Notes: generated from the sequence alone by a model not told the origin. A DNA stretch of 10,025 nt from an uncultured bacterium (GCA_905215045.1 CAJMOO010000067.1:1-10025); one strand, 5' to 3'; counted from the stretch's first letter, positions 1 to 8,041 are shown. A program made the numbers and translations.

Positions 1-289
1 GTTCAACATCTCCAACTCGCAGGTAACTAAATTCCACACCTTTGATCGCATATTTTTCCAAGGCTGCTTCCGCAGCAGCGTCCTGTTTTCCTGTTGGTGT
101 AAACTGACTGGTATTAACACCGGCCTGTTTTGCTGCTGTCATGTCATATTTGTGGATCGTTATGGATCCGGTTTTGCTTGTATCGACCACATCTGTTGAT
201 GCCGCTTTGATATTAACGATAGGTGCAAGCATCATTGCTGCAGATAATACAGCAATCGTTATTTTTTTGATCATATTTTGAATCTTCAT
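1..289 (-). CDS. Probable isopeptide-type fimbrial pilin/adhesin, N-terminal part
   Basis: This is a partial gene. It starts at 289 and runs off the left edge, giving the first 96 residues. Residues 1-30 form a Sec signal peptide: a Lys-containing N-region (MKIQNMIKKI), a hydrophobic core, and a likely cut near KAAS. The mature start contains GSITIHKYD (residues 41-49, Lys47), followed by KGVEFSYLRVGDV near residues 83-95. Both resemble the N-terminal domain of Gram-positive SpaA/FimA-type major pilins, in which this lysine often takes part in an isopeptide bond or pilin linkage. If so, the product would be a wall-anchored surface fibre subunit, with CNA-B-like domains and an LPXTG-type sorting signal beyond the window. 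Neither of those can be seen here. AGGAGG at 298-303 lies 8 bases before the ATG and fixes the start. The stalked C39-like gene lies directly upstream, separated by a terminator. A non-pilin SpaA-fold adhesin is the main alternative. Confidence 0.72.
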   Translation of the reverse strand, partial: MKIQNMIKKITIAVLSAAMMLAPIVNIKAASTDVVDTSKTGSITIHKYDMTAAKQAGVNTSQFTPTGKQDAAAEAALEKYAIKGVEFSYLRVGDVE

Positions 290-313
290 TTTTCTTTCCT
301 CCTATTTTTTAGA

Positions 314-363
314 ATAGAAAAAGCACAGAAATCATTGATCATACTCAATGATTCTGTGCTTTT
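314..363 (-). terminator. Rho-independent terminator after the C39-like gene
   Basis: A near-perfect inverted repeat has arms at about 319-338 and 345-363: nineteen pairs with one bulged A and a six-base loop. On the minus strand it is followed by a T-rich tract (TTTTTCT). It starts about 19 bases after the stop of the C39-like gene. Its far end lies only about 10 bases before the ribosome binding site of the downstream pilin gene, so there is little room for a promoter between them. It may therefore act as a partial terminator or attenuator for the pilin. Confidence 0.85.
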
Positions 364-381
364 CTTTATGTGATATATATA

Positions 382-1653
382 TTATTTATATATTAAATTT
401 GTTTTGTCAGGTGCGATCATGATCGTATTCCAAAAAGAATCCTTGACTGCCTCTGTCTGAATCTCATCTACTACTGTGTCAAGGTCGACATCACTTGTTA
501 GCTTCTTGCTCGCATCCATTACGGAAACTTTATCGTTGATTCCTAATGATGTGATCGTAACAAACTGTTCTTCACTAACTAGTGTTCCTTTCTTTAGTGG
601 AACCGCTAACTGATAATTCTTCTGCAATACTGACTTGATCTCATTATACATTGCTTTAAATTCTTTGCTTCTGTATTTCTTCTCAGCCTTCAGCTGCTTT
701 GCCTTCTTATCAGCCTTCGCAGATATCTTTTGATCAAAATAAATCTCCCAGCATGGACCTCCTGCTGATGCTGACTTCGTCTGTGCGATCACTTCTTTTA
801 GTGGATATTTGTACTGTGTACGCTGTCTGCTTCCAACATCTGCAACCGTTACCTGATCATTATCATCGATCGCAACCAATACGATAAAATGACCTTTCTT
901 CGTAAAATATCCTGGTCCCATCAGTGCTACTACTGGATGCTTCTTCTTCAATGCATCTCTAACCTTGCTGACATCACTTCCAAGTCCATGACATTTCAGT
1001 TTATACTGTTGTGCCAGTGCTGGGACCATCTCATGACTTGCTCCAGCACTGCTGTAATAGCCATTCTTATATGCCCATACTGTTGTATCAACTGGAGTTA
1101 CCCATTTATTCGTCAGCGAACTGATACAAACTGCCATAGCGCTTGGTCCGCATCCACTGCTTTTGATTTGATATCCATTGTCATTCCATGCTGCATCTGC
1201 CTGATTAAAATAAATAAATCCCTGTATCGTCTCTTTCTTATCTTTCATCTCAAGACTATGGTCATTATATACTTTTGGAATGATAGATTTCTTGTCTTTC
1301 TTCTTGTTTTTTTTGTCTTTTTTGTCTTTCTTCTTGTCTTGATCAGACTTTGTATGTGTTGCTGCTGTATGTTTCTTTGTATGTGTTGCTGCAGCCGTTG
1401 TATGCGTCGTTGCCGTTGTATGCGTATGCGTTGTTGCTTCCGTTGTCGGCTTTGCCTGAGTCGTCTGTGTTGTTGTCTCTGTCGTTGCTTCACTTTCTGT
1501 CGTCTGGGCAGAAGAATCTGTCTTGGTCTCAGTCTGTTCACTGCTTATTTGCTCTCTTGTGACTGGCTGATCTGCTCTGACCACAGACACTGATCCAAGC
1601 ATCAAAAACGTATACAGAGCTACTACAGCTGCTGTTTTACGTGTTTTTCTCAT
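382..1653 (-). CDS. Secreted C39-like (papain-fold) cysteine peptidase with Thr/His/Lys-rich stalk
   Basis: The protein has 423 residues. Residues 1-27 are a signal peptide (basic start, hydrophobic core, cut near VRAD). Residues 30-122 are low complexity: first Thr/Glu/Gln-rich, then a His-Thr section (six His between 76 and 100), then a Lys/Asp block (107-122). This looks like a wall-spanning stalk. Residues 145-307 resemble the Peptidase_C39-like family: a Gln in YFNQADAAW (Gln151, likely oxyanion hole), the catalytic Cys in SSGCGPSAMA (Cys168), a His in KKGHFIVLV (His255), and Asp272 in VADVGS as a likely third residue. Residues 308-423 are a charged segment and a small domain I do not recognise. 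There is no LPXTG motif or membrane anchor. The predicted function is an extracellular peptidase or amidase; the substrate is unknown. Family members without transporter domains are often uncharacterised, so a non-catalytic or bacteriocin-like role is possible. The gene has its own promoter and precedes a pilin gene. Confidence 0.75.
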   Translation of the reverse strand: MRKTRKTAAVVALYTFLMLGSVSVVRADQPVTREQISSEQTETKTDSSAQTTESEATTETTTQTTQAKPTTEATTHTHTTATTHTTAAATHTKKHTAATHTKSDQDKKKDKKDKKNKKKDKKSIIPKVYNDHSLEMKDKKETIQGFIYFNQADAAWNDNGYQIKSSGCGPSAMAVCISSLTNKWVTPVDTTVWAYKNGYYSSAGASHEMVPALAQQYKLKCHGLGSDVSKVRDALKKKHPVVALMGPGYFTKKGHFIVLVAIDDNDQVTVADVGSRQRTQYKYPLKEVIAQTKSASAGGPCWEIYFDQKISAKADKKAKQLKAEKKYRSKEFKAMYNEIKSVLQKNYQLAVPLKKGTLVSEEQFVTITSLGINDKVSVMDASKKLTSDVDLDTVVDEIQTEAVKDSFWNTIMIAPDKTNLIYK

Positions 1654-1687
1654 CTTTCATTGTTCCCCCTAACTATTTAAACATACT

Positions 1688-1715
1688 TATTATACCACTT
1701 TGGATACCCTCGTCA
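1688..1715 (-). promoter_or_regulatory. Sigma-A-type promoter for the C39-like gene
   Basis: On the minus strand, TTGACG (1710-1715) and TATAAT (1688-1693) are separated by 16 bases, and TGG directly before the -10 gives an extended -10 element. The predicted transcript starts near 1681, about 28 bases before the start codon. This is the best match to a housekeeping promoter in the window. It makes the C39-like gene a separate unit from recJ and the HAD gene, although no clear terminator was seen after the HAD gene. Confidence 0.8.
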
Positions 1716-1759
1716 ATAAAAATGAATAGTCATGATCCATGTTCACATTTTTTCACATC

Positions 1760-2590
1760 TTATGCTTCAAATACTAATTTTTCAATTGCATATGCAACAC
1801 CATCTTCATTATTTGTCTTTGTCACAAAGTCTGCGATCTCTTTCAGATCAGGTTGTCCATTTGCCATAACAACACCGGTTCCTACAGCTTTGATCATCAT
1901 CGTATCATTTCCTGCATCTCCACATGCCATCACTTCATCCATAGATAGTCCAATTTGCTCTGCCAGATGTAAAAGTCCATCTCCTTTATCACATCCAATC
2001 TGATTTATTTCAATGTTATTTCCCAGAGAACTTGATACACTCGCAATATTTTTCTCGATTAATTCTTGTCTTGCAGTTTCCCGCTCTTCCATATCATCAA
2101 AAAATACACTGATCTTCTCAATTCCCAGCGGATGCTCTTCAATGTACTTTCGCAGATCATCCAGCGGTAGTCTTGTATCTCTCACAAGTTTTAATACATG
2201 ATCTGATACACCATACTCTGCAAGATGGTCAAAATAGCATCGTTCCATATACCCTTGCCCATTCTGATAAATATCACGTGTACAATGATATTTTTCCAAA
2301 ATATCAAACAACGAAAATACCGTTTCTTTTGGTAGATGATTTGTATATATGATCTTATCTTCTTTCTGATCATAAACAGTTGCCCCGTTACAGCAAACAG
2401 CATATCGAACGCCTGGAATATCTCTTAAAAATTCTGGAATTGCTTTAAAAATACGTCCTGTTGCTGGAACTATATAAACACCCCTTCTGATCGCTTCTTT
2501 TAGAACTTCTTCTGTGTGTTTTGAAATCTGTTTCTCGCTGTCTAAGAGTGTATTATCTAAATCCATCGCTACTAATTTTATCTTACTCAT
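1760..2590 (-). CDS. Cof-type HAD-IIB family hydrolase (sugar or nucleotide phosphatase)
   Basis: This is a 276-residue cytoplasmic phosphatase of the haloacid dehalogenase superfamily with a C2 (Cof-type) cap. All four HAD motifs are present: motif I MDLDNTLLD (nucleophile Asp10, acid/base Asp12), motif II PATGR (Thr44), motif III Lys202 in CDKGDG, and motif IV GDAGNDTMM (Asp225, Asp229). The cap lies between motifs II and III, at about residues 85-195. Family members dephosphorylate sugar phosphates, FMN, pyridoxal phosphate and similar small molecules; the substrate cannot be read from the sequence. The start at 2590 is chosen because GGAGG lies 6 bases upstream and motif I then sits at the usual distance from the N-terminus. 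An in-frame ATG at 2656 would add 22 residues encoded inside recJ and without a fitting ribosome binding site. The start is one base after the recJ stop, so the two genes are probably cotranscribed and translationally coupled. Confidence 0.9.
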   Translation of the reverse strand: MSKIKLVAMDLDNTLLDSEKQISKHTEEVLKEAIRRGVYIVPATGRIFKAIPEFLRDIPGVRYAVCCNGATVYDQKEDKIIYTNHLPKETVFSLFDILEKYHCTRDIYQNGQGYMERCYFDHLAEYGVSDHVLKLVRDTRLPLDDLRKYIEEHPLGIEKISVFFDDMEERETARQELIEKNIASVSSSLGNNIEINQIGCDKGDGLLHLAEQIGLSMDEVMACGDAGNDTMMIKAVGTGVVMANGQPDLKEIADFVTKTNNEDGVAYAIEKLVFEA

Positions 2591-2591
2591 G

Positions 2592-4322
2592 CTATTCCTC
2601 CACAAAAAAATAATTTTGAATATTAATCTGGAGACTTTTATATCCCTGATACTCATTGATCACTGGATAATATGTACATGTGATATACTTTGCTGTTCCC
2701 ATTTTCTCTCGAAATTCATCTTCATCCTCAAAAATCATGCCATCAATCCTAGTTCCCTGACTACTCTTTAATGCTAATTTTATCACATTTTTATTTTTTC
2801 CAAAAACATTCACACGTTCCACTTTTAACTTTCTGTGTGCAAATAATGGTTTTTTATTTTCTTTTCCAAATGGCTCTAAAACAGATAACTGATGGATCAG
2901 ATCCATGGTAATATAATCAACTGGCATATCAATATCAATCTGTACTTTTTTTGCAAAATCTTTTTTCTCAAGGGTACAGTTCTCGTTGATCTTTTTGCGG
3001 AATTCCTGTAATTTTTCTTTTTTCAAAGAGCATCCTGCTGCCATTGGATGTCCCCCAAACTTTGTGAACACCTCTTTGACTTTCATCATCTCTTCAAACA
3101 TGGAATATCCTTCGATGGAACGTCCAGAACCTTTGATTCCTTCTTTTGCATCTGTTAAGACAAATGCTGGATGATTTAAGCGGTCCTTGATCCTTCCTGC
3201 TATGATACCTGCAATACTTTCATGACATTCTGGAAGATATAATACAAGCACTTTATCTCCTTTTGCTTCATATTCGAACGCCTGTCCCAGTGCCTCTTTT
3301 ACACCATTTTCTGTCATGGTTTTCCGAAGATCATTCAGTTCTTTTAATTCTTCTGCTGTCTGTTTTGCCTTCTCTTCATCTTCTTCCAGAAATAGATTCA
3401 ATGCTTTTTCGGCAGATTCCAAACGTCCGCTCGCATTGATACATGGTCCAACAATAAATCCTAGTGCATAAGACTGTATCTGTTTATCCATCAGATCATG
3501 CACATTCAGCAATGCTTTCAACCCGATATTTTGTGTATCTTTGATTCGGCGTAATCCTTCTTTGACAAAGATTCTGTTTTCTCCTGTCAGATCTACCACA
3601 TCACAAACAGTCGCGATCGCAAGCATGGATAACAACTCTTCCAATTGGCTTTCATCTTCTTCCATTGCCTGATAAAATGCCCTCATAAACTGAAAAGCCA
3701 CTCCTGCTCCACAAAGTAACGGATACGGATAATTGCATGCTTCTTGCTTTGGATTGATCACTACATCTGCTGGTGGAAGAACCTCTTTTCTCATTCCTGC
3801 TTCATCGGTATCAAATGGTACATCATGATGATCCGTAATGATCATTGTCAGTCCATGTTCTTTGCCGTATGCAACTGCATCTGCTGCTGCAATCCCATTA
3901 TCACAGGTAAGGATCGTATCAATCTGGTCTTCCACTGCTTTTTCAATGATATTTTCATTAATTCCATAGCCATCTTTCATGCGGTCTGGAATCTGAAAAT
4001 CAATCTTTCCACCAAGATCATGAATCGCTTTCCACAAAATATAATTTGAGACAACTCCATCTACATCATAATCTGAAATAATACGGATCGTTTTCCCCTC
4101 TTGTACCTTTTGCTTCAAAATCTCAACTCCTTCTTTGACGCCTTTCATCAAAAAAGGATCTGAAATATCTGAAAGTTCTCCATACAGATACTGCTGTATT
4201 TGTTCATCCCCAACCACATCCCTGTTGCGGATCAGCCGTGCGATCACTGGATCTATGTTAAATTTTTCTCCAATCTGATTAAAATCAGCCTTTTTCTTAT
4301 ACAGATACCACTGTTCCATCAT
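2592..4322 (-). CDS. recJ: Single-stranded-DNA-specific exonuclease RecJ
   Basis: The protein has 576 residues, close to the short RecJ form (E. coli RecJ is about 577); some Firmicutes have a longer one. RecJ degrades single-stranded DNA 5' to 3' in recombination and in base-excision and mismatch repair. Metal-binding DHH-family motifs are visible: SDYDVDGV (Asp84, Asp86, Asp88), CDNG (Asp141), TDHHDVP (Asp164-His165-His166), and CDVVDL (Asp241). INASGRLES follows at about 295-303. The DHHA1 part contains CHESIAGIIAGR (His367; the more usual form begins WHPGVIGIVA) and FGGHPMAAG (GGH at 423-425). The C-terminal 110 residues fit the RecJ OB-fold domain. Two ATG codons occur in tandem (4322 and 4319). 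GGAG lies 4 bases before the first and 7 before the second, so the true start may be one codon shorter. It follows the secDF terminator with almost no promoter space and is coupled to the HAD gene downstream. Confidence 0.95.
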   Translation of the reverse strand: MMEQWYLYKKKADFNQIGEKFNIDPVIARLIRNRDVVGDEQIQQYLYGELSDISDPFLMKGVKEGVEILKQKVQEGKTIRIISDYDVDGVVSNYILWKAIHDLGGKIDFQIPDRMKDGYGINENIIEKAVEDQIDTILTCDNGIAAADAVAYGKEHGLTMIITDHHDVPFDTDEAGMRKEVLPPADVVINPKQEACNYPYPLLCGAGVAFQFMRAFYQAMEEDESQLEELLSMLAIATVCDVVDLTGENRIFVKEGLRRIKDTQNIGLKALLNVHDLMDKQIQSYALGFIVGPCINASGRLESAEKALNLFLEEDEEKAKQTAEELKELNDLRKTMTENGVKEALGQAFEYEAKGDKVLVLYLPECHESIAGIIAGRIKDRLNHPAFVLTDAKEGIKGSGRSIEGYSMFEEMMKVKEVFTKFGGHPMAAGCSLKKEKLQEFRKKINENCTLEKKDFAKKVQIDIDMPVDYITMDLIHQLSVLEPFGKENKKPLFAHRKLKVERVNVFGKNKNVIKLALKSSQGTRIDGMIFEDEDEFREKMGTAKYITCTYYPVINEYQGYKSLQINIQNYFFVEE

Positions 4323-4334
4323 CTTACTCCATTT

Positions 4335-4376
4335 TTCATAAAAAAGAGCATCCAGTATTTACTGAATACTCTTTTT
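4335..4376 (-). terminator. Hairpin terminator between secDF and recJ
   Basis: The inverted repeat has arms at 4341-4356 and 4361-4376: sixteen pairs including two G-U wobbles, with a four-base loop. Runs of A and T on either side give a T-tract in both directions. It begins 7 bases after the secDF stop. Its distal end is about 10 bases from the recJ ribosome binding site, so recJ must depend on read-through or on a promoter within the 3' end of secDF. Confidence 0.85.
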
Positions 4377-4383
4377 GAATGTT

Positions 4384-6678
4384 TTATTTTCTTTTCTTTT
4401 TCTTCTTTTTCTTGCGGTTTGGATTTGCTGTGATCTTCTCTGGCTGTGCTTGACTGGCTGCCTGATTTTCTTTGATCACATCTGATCCAATTCGCGTCTT
4501 CATCATATACCAAAGTGGTCCAGTTAAAAATACAGAAGAGAATGCTCCTCCGATCACACCCACCATCAATGCTAATGCAAATTCTCTTAGCGAGGATACT
4601 CCGCAGATAAATAACGCTAACACCATAACAAATGTTGTCAAACTTGTATTGATCGTACGAACCAATGTACTTGAAATACTCTGATTTACAAGTGCTTTAA
4701 TATCATCTCTTGTCCGGATCGTCTGAAGCTTCAGATTCTCACGGATACGGTCAAAGATAACGATCGTTGAGTTGATAGAATATCCAATGATCGTTAACAT
4801 ACATGCGATAAATGTTCCACCAACAGATAATCTTCCAACAGAATATGCTGCAAATACGACCAGTACGTCATTGATCAATGCGATGATCGCACTGGATCCA
4901 AACTTCACGTCTTTAAATCGAATCGCAATGTAGATCAGCATACAGATCGCTGAGATCACAACGGAAATAAATGCATCTCTTTGCATTTCATTACTGATCG
5001 TTGAACTGATATTCTCTGTTGTTACAGATTTTACTTTATAATCTTTCTTTAATGTATTTTCGATCTGTTTTCTCTGGCTCAGATTCAATTCTACACTTTT
5101 TACAACCATCTGATTGTTTGCTTTTACTTTCTGACTCTGAACAGAGGTTGACTTGCTGACTTTCTCGTAAGCTTTCACAACCTGTTTTTCCAGAGAATCA
5201 TTGACTTTCTGGTCATCCTTGAATGTGATCGTAGATGCTGTACCACCTGAGAATTCCAGATCATAATTCAAGATTGATCCAATCTTGCTTCGATTCATTG
5301 GAAGTGCAGCAAGTCCGATCAAAATGATCACACCTGCAACTGCAACGTATTTCTTACCTGTACGGACAAAATCTCTTGTTTTGATCGTTCTTGGTTTTCC
5401 ATACCATTTCTTGTCGCGAAGTCCAAAATGATATGCCGCATATACAAGGAATCGGCTGATCACAAGTGCTGTAAACATAGAGATCAATACACTCATTCCA
5501 AGTGTCTGAGCAAATCCTTTGACCGTTCCTGATCCTTTAAACCATAAAACTAATACTGCGATCAATGTTGTAACGTTACCATCGATGATCGCTGATGCTG
5601 CCTTTCCGAATCCAGATTTGATCGCTGCTCCTGTACTCTTTCCTGCCCCGATCTCTTCCTGAATTCTGGCATAAATAATAACGTTTGCATCAACTGCCAT
5701 ACCGATACCGAGGATGATACCTGCAAGTCCCGGCAATGTCAGTGTCGCATTAAATCCATTCAATGCTAATAACATCATCAGCATATAGATCGCAAGTGCC
5801 ACACACGCAATCACACCAGGCACTGCATAAAATGCGATCATGATCAAGCATACCAGTACAAATCCGATGACTCCTGCTTTGACCGTTGTCTGGATCGCAT
5901 TCACTCCTAATTTCGCAGATACTACGTTAGAACGTAATTCGTTTAATTTCACTGGTAAGGAACCGATTCGAATTGATGAAGCTAAATTCTCTGCTGCTTC
6001 ATAACTTTCCATACCATCGATCGTACATTCTCCTTTTGTGATCGCTTCCTGTACATTTGGGGCACTGATCACCTGATTATCATAGATAATATAAATTGGT
6101 TTTCCAATATTGGCTTTTGTAGCTTTCGCAAATGCCTTTGTTCCCTTAGCATCAAATTCAAGTGCAACTAAATATTCTTTCTTACCAGTTGTCTGATTCT
6201 GATTAGTTACAGCTTTGGCTTTCTTAACATTTTGACCTGTCAATACAGTATCTAATGTTGTCTGAGTCGTTGTTTTTCCATTCTTCTTTACTTTTACCTG
6301 TTTCTGGACAGCAAAAGAAAGTGTTCCTGGTTTACCAAGCTCATCTAAAATCTTGTTTGCATCTGTTACTCCAGGAATCTCGATATTGATACGATCTTTT
6401 CCTTCCTGATAAACTTCTGCTTCTGTACTGTACCCTTCTACACGCTTCTGAAGTTTGTATACAGTATCTTTCATATCACTGTCAGATACATTCTTGCCAT
6501 CTACTTCATATGTAATACTAACTCCACCTGCAAGGTCTAATCCAAGTTCGATATTGCTTGCTCGACCGATCTTCTTCTTTGTGATTCCTTTGGTTGTGAT
6601 AAATGCTCCAAATACACACAAAGCGATCAGTAAAATAAGCCCTGCAATATACTTGCCACTGCTATTACGCTTCTTCAT
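4384..6678 (-). CDS. secDF: Fused preprotein translocase subunit SecDF
   Basis: This 764-residue membrane protein joins SecD and SecF in one chain, as in Bacillus SecDF (about 737). SecDF uses the proton gradient to help pull secreted proteins out of the SecYEG channel. The SecD half has a first membrane helix (about 11-29), LGLDLAGGVSITYEV (46-60), an extracellular P1 region, and helices from about 265 to 415 containing GIGMAVDANVIIYARI (Asp330, the conserved proton-pathway aspartate). The SecF half begins near residue 440, with YDLEFSGGT (472-480), a second extracellular domain, and helices from about 567 to 727 with LINDV (Asp604) and SINSTIVIFDRIREN (634-648). The tail ends in a run of Lys/Arg (755-764). 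The start overlaps the maturase gene by 14 bases, and a purine-rich GGGGAG site lies inside the maturase end, so translation is probably coupled. The neighbours yajC, SCIFF and the maturase suggest one functional locus. Confidence 0.97.
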   Translation of the reverse strand: MKKRNSSGKYIAGLILLIALCVFGAFITTKGITKKKIGRASNIELGLDLAGGVSITYEVDGKNVSDSDMKDTVYKLQKRVEGYSTEAEVYQEGKDRINIEIPGVTDANKILDELGKPGTLSFAVQKQVKVKKNGKTTTQTTLDTVLTGQNVKKAKAVTNQNQTTGKKEYLVALEFDAKGTKAFAKATKANIGKPIYIIYDNQVISAPNVQEAITKGECTIDGMESYEAAENLASSIRIGSLPVKLNELRSNVVSAKLGVNAIQTTVKAGVIGFVLVCLIMIAFYAVPGVIACVALAIYMLMMLLALNGFNATLTLPGLAGIILGIGMAVDANVIIYARIQEEIGAGKSTGAAIKSGFGKAASAIIDGNVTTLIAVLVLWFKGSGTVKGFAQTLGMSVLISMFTALVISRFLVYAAYHFGLRDKKWYGKPRTIKTRDFVRTGKKYVAVAGVIILIGLAALPMNRSKIGSILNYDLEFSGGTASTITFKDDQKVNDSLEKQVVKAYEKVSKSTSVQSQKVKANNQMVVKSVELNLSQRKQIENTLKKDYKVKSVTTENISSTISNEMQRDAFISVVISAICMLIYIAIRFKDVKFGSSAIIALINDVLVVFAAYSVGRLSVGGTFIACMLTIIGYSINSTIVIFDRIRENLKLQTIRTRDDIKALVNQSISSTLVRTINTSLTTFVMVLALFICGVSSLREFALALMVGVIGGAFSSVFLTGPLWYMMKTRIGSDVIKENQAASQAQPEKITANPNRKKKKKKKRK

Positions 6679-8041
6679 TCTCCGTCTCCCCTTCTAATGC
6701 CAATGCTGCCTTTACCATTAATGCACATTCTACCCTCTTGCGCTCTAATTTACATCCGATCTCATAAGTTCCATCGATCGTACCGTTAAAGTTATAAGAG
6801 TTTGCACTGCATCCACCACTGCAATAGAATCTTGCAAAACATTTTTTACATTCTTCTTTGGAGTATACATTACATGCCTTGAATTCTTTGACGATCTCAT
6901 CTTTCTTGACTCCTTCGTAAACATTACCCATTAAGAAGTCTTCTTCTCCTACAAACTGATGGCATGGATATAAATCTCCCCATGGAGTCACTGCAAGATA
7001 TTCTGTTCCTGAACCACATCCGGATAAACGTTTTGCAACACATGGCCCTCCTGTTAAGTCGATCATAAAGTGGAAGAAGGTAAATCCTTTTCCTTCCTTC
7101 TCTCTTTTGATCATCTCTTTTGCAAGAAGATCATATTCATCCATCAGAATTGGAAGATCCTCTTCTGTGATCGCATAATCTGCTGTATCCGGTGCCACAA
7201 CAGGTTCTACAGAAATCTGTTCGAATCCTGCATCTGCTAAATGCATAACATCTTTTGAGAAATCTAAATTATGATGTGTAAAAGTTCCTCTTACATAATA
7301 TTTCTGCTGGTTTCTGCTGTCTGCAAATTTCTTGAATTTGTCGATAACAAAATCATAGCTCCCTTTTCCATTACGGAATGGTCTCATGTAATCGTGAACT
7401 TCTTTTCTTCCATCCACACTTAATACAACGTTATCCATCTCTTTATTGGCAAATTCCATGATATCATCGTTTAGTAATACACCATTTGTTGTCAATGTAA
7501 AACGGAACTTCTTATCATGTGTTTCTTCCAAAGAACGTCCATATGCAACGATCTCTTTCACTACATCAAAGTTCATCAAAGGCTCTCCACCAAAGAAATC
7601 AACTTCCAGATTTCTACGGTTTCCTGAATTCTCTACAAGAAAATCTAATGCTTTCTTACCGACTTCAGCACTCATTAATGCACGTCTTCCCTTGTATTCT
7701 CCTTCTTCTGCGAAACAGTATCGGCAGGCAAGGTTACAATCATGTGCAATATGAAGACAGAGTGCCTTTACAACTGTTGGTCTGTCTTTGAATCCACAAA
7801 TGTATTCTTCATAACAGTCTTCTGTAAATAATACACCTGCATCTTTTAATTCTGTAACTTCTCCATAAGATTCTTTGACATCTTTCTCATCCCAGGATGA
7901 TAATTCTTTGATGATCTCTTCTAATGTATGATCCTCATATAAAGCAATCACCTCATATGTCAGGTCATCAACCACATGGACAGATCCACTTGCTACATCA
8001 AGGACCATGTTATATCCATTATTTTTATACTGGTGAACCAT
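6665..8041 (-). CDS. scfB: SCIFF peptide maturase (radical SAM/SPASM, thioether-forming)
   Basis: This 458-residue cytoplasmic iron-sulfur enzyme should install the Cys-to-Thr thioether crosslink on the SCIFF peptide encoded 95 bases upstream. Residues 1-90 match the RiPP recognition element that binds the leader (RRE-like, PqqD fold). The radical SAM core follows: CNLACRYC (Cys102, Cys106, Cys109; [4Fe-4S] and SAM) and FFGGEPLMNF (150-158), then LTTNGVLLNDD and VLSVDG. The C-terminal SPASM domain carries cysteines that should bind two auxiliary clusters: Cys334, Cys342, Cys360, Cys398, Cys401, Cys407, Cys411, Cys430. Length and motif order fit characterised SCIFF maturases such as CteB and Tte1186. 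The start at 8041 has GGGAG 9 bases upstream. The gene lies beyond a terminator that separates it from the peptide gene and overlaps secDF by 14 bases. The symbol scfB follows literature use for this family. Confidence 0.95.
   Translation of the reverse strand: MVHQYKNNGYNMVLDVASGSVHVVDDLTYEVIALYEDHTLEEIIKELSSWDEKDVKESYGEVTELKDAGVLFTEDCYEEYICGFKDRPTVVKALCLHIAHDCNLACRYCFAEEGEYKGRRALMSAEVGKKALDFLVENSGNRRNLEVDFFGGEPLMNFDVVKEIVAYGRSLEETHDKKFRFTLTTNGVLLNDDIMEFANKEMDNVVLSVDGRKEVHDYMRPFRNGKGSYDFVIDKFKKFADSRNQQKYYVRGTFTHHNLDFSKDVMHLADAGFEQISVEPVVAPDTADYAITEEDLPILMDEYDLLAKEMIKREKEGKGFTFFHFMIDLTGGPCVAKRLSGCGSGTEYLAVTPWGDLYPCHQFVGEEDFLMGNVYEGVKKDEIVKEFKACNVYSKEECKKCFARFYCSGGCSANSYNFNGTIDGTYEIGCKLERKRVECALMVKAALALEGETENEEA

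Noticed and set aside
1292..1432. Repeats in the stalk region as a possible CRISPR or other array
   Set aside because: The units are imperfect, have no regular spacers, and translate in frame as Thr/His and Lys/Asp-rich protein.
889..1593. Long plus-strand open frame with many Cys and Leu codons, opposite the C39-like gene
   Set aside because: It is the antisense of the repetitive stalk and the C39-like domain, has no ribosome binding site, and encodes a low-complexity Cys/Leu/Arg run. The minus-strand gene has a promoter, signal peptide and catalytic motifs.
1739..1758. Repeated ATGTGAA upstream of the C39-like promoter as an operator or terminator
   Set aside because: It is two short copies three bases apart in AT-rich DNA, with no hairpin and no second instance in the window, so it is too weak to call.
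2591..2656. Upstream in-frame start for the HAD gene (22 more residues)
   Set aside because: It lies within recJ, has no fitting ribosome binding site, and would push motif I away from the N-terminus; GGAGG 6 bases before 2590 fits better.
4319..4513. Short minus-strand frame across the secDF end and the terminator
   Set aside because: It is a shadow of the secDF 3' end in another frame, passes through the terminator hairpin, and has no independent ribosome binding site.
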